A stretch of 64,000 bases of DNA from Chelydra serpentina (lineage: Eukaryota > Chordata > Testudines > Chelydridae), in the NCBI GenBank assembly GCA_037349315.1, contig JBAIAC010000024.1, forward strand, positions 39,157,501-39,221,500, written 5' to 3'. The position numbers and the translations under genes are program-made. Of the stretch, positions 24,801 to 32,885 are shown one piece after another (the stretch's first letter is position 1; every line of letters begins with the position of its first letter). A model generated the notes under the pieces. That model made no database searches. It was given only the letters and a program-made list of their open reading frames with translations, and was not told where the DNA came from.

Positions 24801-26379
24801 ATATAAAACAAACCTTTAATTATTTAAGATATTAAATTAAAATAAAATAATTTTGGTGGGATTTAAACATTTTCCTACAGTATTAGAAACAACATTTTGC
24901 AAGTATGTGACAATTAAAAAATGAAATTGACTATAACCAATTTCATAATATTTTGAAGGGAAACTTTTAAATTCTTAATCATGAAGGTATCACTCCATAA
25001 CATCATAAAATATGTCTGTTTATGGAAGTTATGGACTGAAAGCCCAATCCTACAAACCTTTACTCATGTAAGTAATTCTTAATTAAATTAGTAGAACCGC
25101 TGACTTCTGTGGAACCACTTGCATATAGGACTACTCATGTTAGGCTTTGCTGGACTGTCCCTTTCACTTGCATTGGCATTAATATTTTATTAAATCCTGA
25201 ACTGATATCTGAAAAGATCTCATTTACCTCTAGCTGTTGTAAAAGTTCAGGAATTCTCATTTCTTCTTCTTGATTCTTTACTTCAACAGAATCAAAATAA
25301 TTCATAGTTTCTAAAACATCATTCACAATTGCTGATTTACCAACCAAATTAGGCGAGAATTTGGTTCTTTTCACTATGGGAGCTGATTTATCACTGTTAT
25401 TTCTTTTTGGTATTTTGACTTTTGGAGCAACTTTAGAGAAGTCAGGAAGACAATAATTAACTTGCCCTTGGCCATATTTGAGTTCATGAGATGAACCTGT
25501 TCTTTCAAACAAATCTTTTTGGTAACTGTGATTTTTTCTTATGTTTTGGAAATTATTTGTATCTTCATTTTCAGCTATCAACTGTGAATTTTCTTGTATG
25601 CAGTCTTTCTCATCACTATAAGAAGTAGCTCTGTCATCTATAACACATTTATTTTCATCTAGCAAATTTTTATCTTTGTAATCATCTTCAGATGTTTCTT
25701 CTTGTCTGTTTAAATTATAGTCTTCAAAATGCTTTGCCCATTGTTCTGTTAGTAAAGTGGGCTTGGTGCATTCTGAAATCCTAGTTTTAGTGAGGACAGT
25801 TTCATCAACACTTTCAGTAAAGGATGTCTCTGGGATAGTCTCACAATCAATTAATTGGCTTGTGTTTGATAACTCTTCTTTGGAAAAATGACGCAAAAGA
25901 ACATTAGAAATTTTTGAGTTGGTGAAATGTTCCTTCCTATCTGGGCTGCTAAAAACTCCAACTGATAATTCTGTCTCCAAAGACATGCCACTCACAGGAG
26001 CTTCTATTGCCATTTCAATCGTTATTTCATTTGTTCTTGTGGCAGGTGTATGGTGGCTGAAGACCTTTTCTTGAGATAGTTGTTCTCTTTCATAATTTAT
26101 TTCTTCTTTTAAACTTCTGTTAATTTCAGAACAGGTCAAATATAAGAAATTATCAGAAATGTTTTCAACAGAAGCACAGGCTTTCACATTATTTGATTCA
26201 TTATTGTGGTGATATGTTCTTTCTAGGTCTCCATCATAAGGTAAGTCTTCTTGCTCCTCATCAGTTGCATCCTCAGAATAGTCAAAGTTATCTAATAATA
26301 TGTTATTCACTTTGTTTTTCAGACGGTCAGGTTGTCTGCTTTTACTTGTCCTAATCTGTATGTCTTGATTATATTCCAT
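9744..26379 (-). CDS. AKNAD1: AKNAD1 (AKNA domain-containing protein 1), 17 coding exons
   Basis: Coding exons in transcript order: 26379-25168, 24478-24419, 23933-23792, 23571-23420, 23314-23255, 22848-22715, 20706-20538, 19665-19493, 19019-18917, 18289-18183, 17545-17442, 17292-17148, 16679-16579, 15643-15521, 12889-12805, 11974-11827, 9858-9744. All have AG/GT borders and every junction keeps frame, giving about 1,044 codons. Recognisable segments are EEQEDLPYDGDL near the N-terminus, KYGQGQVNYCLPDFSKVAPK, LKEQAEQLKAK, LERKYLATKEEH, GEIFRLGMLLEDVKEK and, near the C-terminus, LNSTLDHAIQTAT. These follow the order in mammalian AKNAD1. The protein is related to AKNA, a centrosomal microtubule organiser, but its own role is poorly known. 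It has coiled-coil stretches in the middle and no transmembrane segment. The last exon ends in phase 1 (CGA A|), so a short final exon is expected downstream but was not located. Confidence 0.9.
9859..11826 (-). other. AKNAD1: AKNAD1 intron 16
   Basis: It holds a DIRS right-end remnant (11211-11580) and, at about 11740-11815, a fragment of a common ATTTTCAAAAG-type repeat. The GC-richer stretch at about 10325-10600 is unclassified. No exon was recognised. Confidence 0.6.
11211..11580 (+). mobile_element. DIRS retrotransposon right-end remnant (ICR plus right ITR)
   Basis: Collinear with 55833-56185 of the full DIRS copy. GAGTCACCTGATTGGAAT, CAAGCACTCGAAGAAGAA, GTTACTCAC and AACTGTTGTTCTTC form the internal complementary region. 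Then follow GGCAAGAAGGAACT, a middle part, GGAAAAATCTTCCGGC and CATCTCGAAGAACAACAG of the right inverted repeat. No tyrosine recombinase sequence is left upstream. It is more diverged than the 49897 copy and inserted in an AKNAD1 intron. Confidence 0.85.
11827..11974 (-). CDS. AKNAD1: AKNAD1 coding exon 16
   Basis: Acceptor ACCTTCTAG, donor AGAAAG|GTAAGA. Encodes DNLEAPKTCYSRMHDTIILS and continues to RNRHTSATDRK. It completes a lysine codon split with exon 15 (AA|A) and ends in phase 0. Confidence 0.82.
12805..12889 (-). CDS. AKNAD1: AKNAD1 coding exon 15
   Basis: Acceptor AAAATTTCAG, donor GACAA|GTAAGT. Encodes a basic stretch, SSQKKRIAANSVCASKQPDP. Phase 1 in and phase 2 out join exons 14 and 16 without the apparent microexon at 14600. 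Confidence 0.78.
14730..14965 (+). repeat. MIR/CORE-SINE-like relic
   Basis: Contains GTACAGATGGGGAAACTGAG followed by GCAGAG, with upstream GTAGCACTTACATAACACTTT. This is the conserved core order of MIR-type SINEs. Confidence 0.7.
15217..15260 (+). repeat. Short DIRS left-end fragment
   Basis: AGTTCTTCTTCAAGTGCTGG followed by TATGTGTATTCCACTCA resembles the outer end of the DIRS left inverted repeat at 49897-49935 and at 61825. Only about 40 bp are recognisable. Confidence 0.5.
15521..15643 (-). CDS. AKNAD1: AKNAD1 coding exon 14
   Basis: Acceptor TTTTTTTTAG, donor AAAG|GTATAG. Encodes SDSEDISFCDSFHESHSDEF and continues to the KSRRAGLKEQSK tail. The spacing parallels the SDxxHSFCSDS ... 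SRRACRKE region of mammalian AKNAD1. Confidence 0.88.
15700..15960 (+). repeat. MIR/CORE-SINE-like relic
   Basis: Contains TTATCATCTCCATTTTACAG, GATGGGGAACTGAGG, a CAGAGAG tract and GACTTGCACAAAGTCATAT, in the order of the MIR consensus. It lies in an AKNAD1 intron. Confidence 0.8.
16579..16679 (-). CDS. AKNAD1: AKNAD1 coding exon 13
   Basis: Acceptor ACATGTAG, donor GTCAG|GTACTA. Encodes SEKSKCGRYSVFIQEKA, the counterpart of the conserved CGRFSxxxxEKA block in mammals. Confidence 0.88.
17148..17292 (-). CDS. AKNAD1: AKNAD1 coding exon 12 (Cys-rich)
   Basis: Acceptor ATCATTTTAG, donor AATAG|GTGAGC. Encodes NLAHPSDCCFCGRVENCSN, a short cysteine-rich stretch matching the CxFCRR region of the mammalian protein, and ends CSCSVN. 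Confidence 0.85.
17442..17545 (-). CDS. AKNAD1: AKNAD1 coding exon 11
   Basis: Acceptor TTTATTCAG, donor CAAG|GTAGGA. Encodes SLNFWQMTSPPKTKPYNMCN and ends NLNVRQEQ. The phases join with both neighbours. Confidence 0.82.
18183..18289 (-). CDS. AKNAD1: AKNAD1 coding exon 10
   Basis: Acceptor GTGGTACAG (an AG three bases on is an alternative), donor AAAAGG|GTAAGT. Encodes CFLPPEADNGSGGLESH and on to NADQENPK. Phases 0 to 2 fit. Confidence 0.82.
18430..18545 (+). repeat. MIR/CORE-SINE-like relic
   Basis: TTATCCCCATTCTATAAATA then GAGACACAGAGGTGAAATGA. A shorter and more diverged copy of the MIR core. Confidence 0.6.
18917..19019 (-). CDS. AKNAD1: AKNAD1 coding exon 9
   Basis: Acceptor TTTCCCTTAG, donor ACG|GTACAA, chosen because it ends in phase 0 as the next exon requires. 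Encodes QLGLQERDASAYVKGMEP and on to HSSDVT. A GT seven bases downstream would break the frame. Confidence 0.78.
19493..19665 (-). CDS. AKNAD1: AKNAD1 coding exon 8
   Basis: Acceptor TTTGTACAG, donor GAAAT|GTAAGT. Encodes a polar segment beginning SPVVSSISDPPE. Starts in phase 0 and ends in phase 2, matching its neighbours. Confidence 0.82.
19666..20537 (-). other. AKNAD1: AKNAD1 intron 7
   Basis: Intron sequence with one recognisable repeat, the tail fragment at 20008-20130. The remainder is AT-rich and unclassified. Confidence 0.6.
20008..20130 (-). repeat. Penelope-like retroposon tail with hammerhead-like stem
   Basis: Read on the minus strand: a hairpin GTGGGT-ACTA-ACCCAC followed by GAAAGCTTATGCTGAAATAA, then TTTGTTAGTCTCTAAGGTGC and a GACTAACACGGCTACTAC-type end. 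The last part is ubiquitous in reptile genomes. The expected CUGAUGA before the hairpin is decayed here to CTGGTTC. Class assignment is inferred. Confidence 0.5.
20538..20706 (-). CDS. AKNAD1: AKNAD1 coding exon 7
   Basis: Acceptor GGATTTAG, donor CATGAG|GTAACT. Encodes KVEGEIFRLGMLLEDVKEK and then a Ser/Pro/Thr/Cys-rich stretch. The GEIFxLxMLLEDVKEK block is nearly identical to mammalian AKNAD1. Confidence 0.93.
21077..22329 (+). pseudogene. CR1 reverse transcriptase remnant
   Basis: Frames contain EAVDVVYLDFSKAFDTISHD before the hAT insertion. After it come NKLGKYNLDRATIRWVHNWL, VPQGSILGLILFNIFIN, a mutated FVEDTRLG box and RMKFNKDKCKELHLGRNN. In another frame follow LIRPHLEYCVQFWVP and KLEKVQRRATNMI. 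Frame changes and the insertion make it non-functional. Confidence 0.88.
21161..21435. mobile_element. hAT MITE inserted in CR1 with perfect 8-bp duplication
   Basis: Starts CAGTGGCCCCCAAATTATGG and ends GGTTGCGGACCACTG. The target duplication TCATAAAC is identical at 21153-21160 and 21436-21443, and removing one copy with the insert restores continuous CR1 sequence. The core is GC-rich without coding capacity. It is younger than the CR1 copy. Confidence 0.92.
22590..22690 (+). repeat. Ancient SINE-like fragment
   Basis: TACCTCGCAGGGATACTGTG then AGGATAAATTAATTAATTA resembles a widespread reptile SINE/L2-type 3' segment. Only the core is recognisable. Confidence 0.3.
22715..22848 (-). CDS. 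AKNAD1: AKNAD1 coding exon 6 (coiled coil)
   Basis: Encodes VLKELKGYLETLERKYLATK, continues EEHRGLQLQ, and ends GKFDPDR split across the intron as AG|A. This is the best-conserved coiled-coil part. Donor GACAG|GTCAGA. Confidence 0.92.
23255..23314 (-). CDS. AKNAD1: AKNAD1 coding exon 5
   Basis: A 60-bp exon, phase 0 on both sides, encoding 20 residues from VEEFSKCVIQ to PLQDRCL. The VxEFSKxI...LQD pattern is conserved with the mammalian protein. Donor TTTG|GTAAAT. Confidence 0.88.
23420..23571 (-). CDS. AKNAD1: AKNAD1 coding exon 4
   Basis: Acceptor GTCATATAG, donor GCTAAA|GTAATA. Ends with MSQMLKEQAEQLKAK, the start of the conserved coiled-coil block shared with mammalian AKNAD1 and AKNA. 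Confidence 0.9.
23645..23715 (+). mobile_element. CR1 3'-end fragment, plus strand
   Basis: Reads GACTGAACTAAATGACCTCT, then AGGTTCCTTTCAGGC and the terminal CTATGATTCTATGATT, the CR1 3' end with its 8-mer repeat. It lies in AKNAD1 intron 3. Confidence 0.85.
23792..23933 (-). CDS. AKNAD1: AKNAD1 coding exon 3
   Basis: Acceptor TTTTTAACAG, donor TTCAG|GTAGTT. Encodes a proline/serine-rich segment starting IYPHSSSPNPNL. Starts in phase 0 and ends in phase 1. Confidence 0.85.
23934..25167 (-). other. AKNAD1: AKNAD1 introns 1 and 2
   Basis: Two introns (24479-25167 and 23934-24418) on either side of coding exon 2. They are AT-rich. Fragments at about 24547-24620 and 25036-25130 resemble a TCCTACAAA/AAGCATGTGCTTAG-type reptile repeat. 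Nothing else was recognised. Confidence 0.6.
24419..24478 (-). CDS. AKNAD1: AKNAD1 coding exon 2
   Basis: A 60-bp exon encoding 20 residues, LLTKHADAQNRIDHLRFDPK, phase 0 on both sides, with donor AAG|GTAAAT. The HADAQNRIDHLR pattern resembles the AEAENxIDxLR motif of the AKNA domain. Confidence 0.85.
25168..26379 (-). CDS. AKNAD1: AKNAD1 coding exon 1 (large, N-terminal)
   Basis: A 404-codon exon from ATG at 26379-26377 to the donor CAA|GTGAAAGG. The region is rich in Ser, Glu and Asn and likely disordered. It contains QEDLPYDGDL near residue 43 and the conserved GQGQVNYCLPDFSKVAPKVK block near residue 310. The chosen ATG is the first in the open frame. An ATG nearer the DLPYDGDL block might be used instead, but none is obvious. 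Reading on past the donor would add only 10 codons, and splicing there joins perfectly to the next exon. Confidence 0.9.
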
Positions 26380-27839
26380 TTACATGTCACTTGTCCTCAG
26401 CTTTCATGTAGAGCTTATTATTGTATGTATCAAGTTCTGTAATACATGAGAAAACTAGCTCACATTTAAATATATCTAACAATATATTAAATAAAAGCAT
26501 AAGCATATATCTTAGATCTGATCGTGCAGTCCTTCTCCACACAAACTTCCATAGTCTTCAGTGGGAGACATACATAAAGGGCCTGATTTTCCTCTCAGTT
26601 ATACTGATATAAATTAGGATCAACTTTATTTAAGTCAACAGAGTTACACAAATATCAAATTACTGGGGAAAGAATGTGGCCCACAGTCTATAGTACCAGG
26701 TTATTTGTCTTTACTAGTTTGTAAACTGCAGTGTTTACAAACTAAATAAAAATGAATGAAGTTAGTAATGGAGCCAAGAACAGGAATTTAAGCACCTATT
26801 TTATGCATAACAAGGGCCAAGATCAGCATAACACGAAGCTGGATTTTTCTACACACAGGGTTAGATTCTGTCCCCACTACAGCAGTAAAGGTATCTTAAC
26901 CAGCCAACTACCCATATACCAGCGTTGGGAGAAGAAACAGCAATCTTCACATGCTGAAATTGCACTTTGCTGGCCATTGTAGACAGCACAATTCAGAGCA
27001 GTCTGAGTGCAGTGCAGTTTGCTGTTGATCACTTTAAGAAACATAGCTTTTCTAATGAGCTGGAATTCAAGAATTCCTTTAATTGCACACTGAACACTTC
27101 ATATGGGAACTTATGTGGTTGCTTTCACTTTTATAGGTATTATTTGAGTGCTGATAGTGTGTTGTACAAACAGGTACAGAGATAATGAGTAATATAGAAT
27201 TCAGGTGCTGGAAAGGAAGAGAGGAAGTTCGGAGCCATCCCTCACCTTTATAGCCTCACATAAGTGTTCTAAATGTGTGGGGCTTATAATTCTCAATCAC
27301 TTATTTTGAAAAGGTTCTGGGCACATGTCAACTCCTCTATTGACTTCTCAAATCATAAAATGACTCTCTCTTCCCTCTCTCAGTGGGACTCGCACAGGAG
27401 GAGGTAACTCATCAAGTGATCCTCCCCTCTTCCTCTAGCAGCTTGGCCCCTCCAATTCTAAGGCCAAGCCTGACTATGGGACTTTTAAAGGTACTCAGTG
27501 TTGGCGTACTTTTACTCCAATGGTAAAATTTCCAAGACCTTTGACTATAAACTTTTTGGGCCAAGGACCATCTTTTCATTATATGTACCTATGGAGCCCA
27601 GCACAATGGGGACCTAATCTTAATAAGAGCCCCTAGCCATTACTGCTATCGTGATACTTTACTAGGAAAGCACTCTTCTACATGCCTCTATAAATAGCAG
27701 AATAATGTTATACACCAGAATAATACGACCCAAAACATATGTGTCTTCTGCGCCCTTCACACCAAGAACTGTTACTGCTGCTTTAAGGAAGGTTTCCAGA
27801 GATATTTTGAACCTTTGGGAGCACATATATCACCTATCA
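26380..27839 (-). other. AKNAD1: Upstream region or 5' introns of AKNAD1
   Basis: No coding exon is recognised upstream of the AKNAD1 ATG. A noncoding first exon probably lies towards the CpG-rich region at 30390-30830, but its splice sites cannot be placed. A MIR-like fragment sits at about 27570-27650. Confidence 0.4.
27570..27650 (-). repeat. MIR/CORE-like SINE fragment
   Basis: GGAGCCCAGCACAATGGGGA and GAGCCCCTAGCCATTACTGC are the reverse orientation of the same repeat seen at about 36130-36260. Confidence 0.5.
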
Positions 27840-28479
27840 CAGCGGTGGGCAAACTTTTTGGCCTGAGGGCCACATTGGGGTTGTGAAACTGTATGGAGGG
27901 CCGGGTAGGGAAGGCTGTGCCTCCCCAAACAGCCTGGCCCCCGCCCCCATCTGCCCCCTCCCACTTCCCGCCCCCTGAATGCCCCCCTCAGAACTCCCGA
28001 CCCATCCAACCCCCCCGCTCCCTGTCCCGACTGCCCAAACCCCTATCCACCTCCCACCCCCCTGACAGGCCCCCCGGGACTCCCACACCTATCCAACCTC
28101 CCTGACGGCGCCCCACCCCAGAACCTTTGCCCCATCCAACCGCCCCCTCCCCCAGAACCTCTGCCCCATCCAACTGCCCCCTGCTCCCTGTCCCCTGACT
28201 GCCCCTGGGGACCCTCTGCCCCTTATCCAACCCCCCCTCCGCTCCGCGACCCCTTACCATGCCGCTCATAGCGACAGGAGCTCGCAGCCATGCCACTGCG
28301 CTGCCCGGCAGGACCGGCGGACTAGAGTGCTGGTGGCGTGGCACGCTGAGGCTGCGGGAGAGGGGGGGACAGCAGGGGAGGGGCTGGGGGCTAGCCTCCC
28401 TGGCTGGGAGCTCATAGGGCCAGGCAGGATGGTCCCGTGGGCTGGATGTGGCCCGCGGGTCATAGTTTGCCGACCTCTG
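27840..28479. mobile_element. hAT-like nonautonomous DNA element
   Basis: Begins CAGCGGTGGGCAAACT and ends AGTTTGCCGACCTCTG. Flanks ACCTATCA and ATCTATCT match at 6 of 8 positions. The core is very C-rich on the plus strand. Same family as 4261 and 46866. Open frames inside are compositional. Confidence 0.75.
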
Positions 28480-29581
28480 ATCTATCTGCTAGAAACACAA
28501 GACAAACACGGGGATTTAAACAGATAACTTTTCTTTAGACAAAATGAAATTTACTGTGCAATACAATTTCATTTCTCATCCTTCACTTCACAGAGCATAA
28601 TGCATTTCTCACACATCTGTACTCACGGATGATCCCAACACAGCCTCTTTCTTTGAATCCATTCCTGTTCTCTTGTACTTTGTCACATAAAGTACTGTAT
28701 ATTCTTTCAGTACACTACTCAGCAATCTTCTTAGCCTCACAAAGTGAGGAATGATATTGTATAACTAATTCTCACACCATATTTGAAAGCAACATAAACT
28801 TCAGCAGAAATAGAAGCAAACTTACTTCAGTCATTAAAAATGTTGATTTCAACTGAATTGCTGCAATAAGTGGACAAAATCTGAAAAAGCTACAGTATAA
28901 ATACTCCCTAATACCAATTGTAGGTGAATGGTTACATTTCCTAGACCACTGCTAGAGTTATAGTAGATGCTCTGGAAATTTATACCTAAGGTAGGTATTA
29001 CATTTTCCAGTTCTAAATGCTTTAGTCTACACGTGACACAGGTGCTCTGTTTCACAGTGGGTGCATTTGGTTACATTGGTTGTAACCCTATCTCTAACGC
29101 AGCCAGGTGAGTACAAGTGCAGTTTCTCAATACATGTAACCATATACCTTGCTATTTAATATTACTGTTCCATTCAGTTATAGTTCAATGGTTTCAAAAA
29201 GGCCCTGCAACACAGCAAAAAAACAATTTCCAGTTCTTGGTGGAGGCAGCAAATTAGATATATTGGTTATTCAATGCCATAAATACATTATTTCTATTTG
29301 TTTTGTAGATTTCATTTACTTTATTTTATATATTAAAATTAACAAAGTGTTTTAAAATTATATTATCATCTCATTCTTAGGCCCCAGCCTATGGTGACCC
29401 AAGACCAGGAACAAATGTTTGTGGGGGTGCCTAGATTAGCATTTATAATCATTTTAATTAAAAGACAAAAAAAACTAATTTGGATAATAGCAGCACCAAA
29501 AACTCTAGCCCAGGCAAGTCAATGGAGGTTTGGTTCTGAGCCTGTGCAGTCAGCAGGAGGAAAGATTATAAATGTCATAGG
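28480..29581. other. AT-rich noncoding DNA
   Basis: Nothing recognisable as a gene or known repeat. Confidence 0.4.
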
Positions 29582-30072
29582 GCTAGTCTACACTGGGAAT
29601 TTACATCAGCATAGCCAGTCTCTCAGGGGTGTGAAAAACCTACACCTATGAGATATCTACCCCCCTCGTGTAGAAGACCCTAGGTTGATATATGAATTCT
29701 TCCTTCGACCTAGCTACCTGCTCTCAGCCCTGGTCTATACTACAAACGTATGTCGGTATAACGTCGCTCAGGGGTGTGAAAAATCTACACCCTTGAGAGA
29801 CAATGATACCAACCTAACTGCGGGTATAGACAGTCCTATGTCAACAGGAGGGCTTCTCTCTTTGACATAACTACCGAGTCTCCGGGTAGTGGAGTACCTT
29901 TGCCAACAGGAGACGCTCTCCCCATCTGCATAGGTAGCAGGAGCATCTTCAATGATGCAGCTGTGTCGCTGCACTAGACAACTCCTCAGAGGGGTGGATT
30001 AACTGCAGCAACAGAACCCCTCCTATTGGCATAGGTTCAGCTACACTGAAGGCTACAGCAGCGCAGCAAATC
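29582..30072. mobile_element. Harbinger/Chompy-like MITE fragments
   Basis: Contains repeated blocks CTAGTCTACACTGGGAAT, CAGGGGTGTGAAAAA (twice, at about 29626 and 29769), TATGTCGGTATAACGTCGCT and CTCAGAGGGGTGGATTAACT. These are hallmarks of a short, palindromic MITE abundant in turtles and crocodilians, which I recall as Chompy (PIF/Harbinger). At least two overlapping partial copies are present and clear ends are missing. Confidence 0.6.
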
Positions 30073-30389
30073 TCCCTCCCCATAGGGAGAGACATGGGGC
30101 CTAAATGACCCCCTGGCAAGCTCCCCAGCTCGCCCATGGCTAGAGCGTGGAGTGGGACCGCCTCCCAATTCCACTCAGGAACGGGCTCTTCCACTCACCC
30201 CTTCCTCCCCCAATGAGGGAGGATCCCCACTCCGACCCCTCCCACTTGCCTCGTAACTCCCACACCCATCCCTGGCTGCCCCACGCGAGACATCTTCCCC
30301 TCCCCACAGCACACTGACCCTAATCCCCACGTGACCTCCCGTCCTAGAACAGGATCACACGGCCCCACTCAAACCCCGGCCTCCCATTG

Positions 30390-30830
30390 GCCAGCGTGAA
30401 TGATGCAGGGCTCCGCGGGGCGTGACAATGAGAACTGTGAGGGAACCCTCGACGCACGCGCAGAATATGCCAGTGGCAGAGGGGGGGAAAGCCGTTGGGT
30501 TTCCCTGCCACAGGGGGAGGGAGACGATATTGGTGTAAGAGCTGCGGAGAACAGGGCGCCGGCTATTGGCGGGTTCGAAGTGTGGGTGCGCGGGGGGCGG
30601 GGCAGCGTTTGTTGGCAGCGTCGGGCTCTCCCCTCCCTTCTCGCGCTGCGGAGGTCGCTCTAGGACTGGTCCGTCAGCGAGGTGGGCGGGGGGTGTGAGG
30701 CGAGCGACCGGACCAGAAGGAGGCCGGCGGCTGCTGGTGGCCACGGTGCTGAGGTGAGGTCCGGCCCGCGGCAGGCGGGAGAGCGGGGCCGCAGCTCGGC
30801 AGAGCGGCCGTAGGGGTGAGGGAGGCCGGG
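30390..30830. promoter_or_regulatory. GPSM2: CpG-rich promoter region of GPSM2, possibly shared with AKNAD1
   Basis: CpG-dense, G+C-rich block, in sharp contrast with the AT-rich surroundings. It holds GGGGCGGGGC (30594-30603) and other GC-box-like motifs and has no TATA box. It lies between the minus-strand AKNAD1 and the plus-strand GPSM2, so it may fire in both directions. Long open frames here on either strand are due to lack of stop codons in GC-rich DNA. Confidence 0.7.
30600..30753 (+). other. GPSM2: Probable GPSM2 noncoding first exon
   Basis: The segment ends at a strong donor, GCTGAG|GTGAGG, at 30753/30754 just after the CpG-rich core. GPSM2 coding begins about 18 kb downstream on the same strand. 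The 5' start is a guess, since no TATA or initiator fixes it. Confidence 0.45.
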
Positions 30831-32606
30831 GGTGTCGCGCAGAGGGTAGGAGTATATCGACTGAGGAGGCAGCAATATTGGGGGCGCCAGAGGCGCGGTG
30901 GGTGACTGAGGGTAACTGGCTGAAGGCGAGGGCAGCTGTGGGGGGCTGGGGGTTGGCTGTAGGGGGGCGTTGACCCGTGTGGGGGGGATGAATGATGGAG
31001 GGGGGAGCTGACCTGAGGGGGTCGATCAGGGAAAGGTGCTGAGTTGTTTCTTGGGGGCGATGGATGCAGGAATATGCATGTGATGCTCTTGGGGCAGGGT
31101 GCCCCCCAATATACTGATGCTCGTACCGGGGGTTGTGCGCCTGGAGGCGACTGTTCCCTTGCGGGTTTTCTCCAAGCCCAGCGAGCTGATGATGCTCCTT
31201 GCCTCGCTGAGAGAAGCACGCTGGGTCTGTTGCTCCCAAAGAAATAACTGCAGTTAACTTCGCTGCACCAACCTTGCTCTTTTGCCTCAGTCCTTTCCCA
31301 ATCGCAACATGAAATCAAACACTGCTCTAGTGGCTGATGAAGAGTCCTCTGTAGTGCAAAGAGATAAAGTGTCAAGGCAAAGCAGTTTGGGGCGGGGGGG
31401 GGGGGCTTTAAAATGATGATTGTGCTTACTAGCACTGCAGTGTCACTTATTTGAATAATTAACCCATGAAATGTCTTATTTGTTGGCTGTGTCTTACTTA
31501 CAATAAATGTTAAAAAATGATAGTGTTTAATTCCCAAATCCAAAGGATAGTGCAGTTGTTTTTAAAGTGCTTTCAGTGTTTTGTGCAGTTGTTTAATATT
31601 CTGCCTTACAGAACTATAGCAGCAATCGATTTCTTATAGTCTAGACCCCAAAACGAACACAGCAAGGGGTTATGGTAGTTTCATTGCTTGGGAGGGAAAA
31701 TAGTAATTTGCTATCACCAAACCAACCCTTTTTAAAAAATAATTGTTGAGGGATTAACTTCTTGATTTCTCCAGTGTGAGACAATAACATGATGATATCA
31801 CATTAAGCATCTTTAGTCCTTACTCTTACTGTTTGTTTGAATGACAAATAGACATTAGGTCAGGGGAGAATGAAACAACCAAGATTGTTATTAAATACAT
31901 CATAAAACTAAAGAGAAGTGAACTATATGGACTTTGCTCCTTATGTTGTTTTTAAATTTGTTTCATAAACATATTTTAATAAATTGAAATGGAAGCTTAT
32001 ACTAGTTCAGGTTGTAACAGATGTCTCTGACCTTGTCTCTCGCCTCTTAAAAAGGAGATACAGGCACTTGGGAATCCTTGCTTTTTCTTTACTCTTCTTT
32101 ACCACTTTAGCAATGTAGAGCCAAACTAAGACTCCCACTTTCAAGTTGCAGCCCTCCTACTCTTAGAGGTTTCCAGCTCCTGACTGTTAGCTTCTAGCCC
32201 TCAAAGATGCATGGATCACGTATCTTGGGGTTGCCATGGAGAGCCAGGCAACCATTTCAGAATTCTGATGGACCTGCCAACTCTTACATCACAAAAAGAC
32301 TTTTAAAGGGACACTATAAGATTACCCTAATTTAAAAAGTTGGTAAGAAAACATGTGCACACTCTGGCCTTCTCATGTTTCCTTGGATCCTTAAGCTTCT
32401 CCTCTTATGTGTCTCCATGATAGTCCTTTCCTGAACACCTCACTGGGAGAGGACACCACTACCTATAGGCTCAGAAACGCCTTTTGTATATCTCCTTAAA
32501 GAGACGGCTTTCACTCTCTCCAGAGGTGTTGCGTGATACACCCACACAACTGTATTCTTAAAAACAAGATCTATTAAATATAGAGAATCAGATACAAATA
32601 AGCAGT
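30754..32606 (+). other. GPSM2: GPSM2 first intron, proximal part
   Basis: A GC-rich shoulder to about 31260, then AT-rich intron. There is a poly-G run near 31393-31406. No exon or known repeat was recognised. Confidence 0.5.
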
Positions 32607-32885
32607 TCATAGAATCGGAAGGGACCTCAAGAGGTCATCTAGTCCAGTCCCTTGCACTCAAGGCAGGACTAAGTATTATCTAGAGACCATCCCTGACAGG
32701 TGTTTGTCCAACCTGTTCTTAAAAATCCCCGATGATGGAGATTCCACCACATCCCTAGGCAATTTATTACAGTGCTTAACTACTCTGACAGGAAGTTTTT
32801 CCTAATGTCCAACCTAAACCGTCCTTGCTGCAGTTTAAGCCCATTGCTTCTTGTCCTATCCTCAGAGGCTAAGAAGAAGAATAAC
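32607..32885 (-). mobile_element. CR1 LINE 3' end, minus strand
   Basis: Plus strand reads CATAGAATCGGAAGGGACCT, CTCAAGAGGTCATCTAGTCC and on through GTCCAACCTAAACC. It is the 3' untranslated end of CR1 in reverse orientation, heavily 5'-truncated. Confidence 0.85.

Noticed and set aside
30355..31543. Long Pro/Ser-rich open frames on the minus strand
   Set aside because: They lie in the CpG-rich promoter, where stops are rare. There is no recognisable domain and no consistent splice chain.
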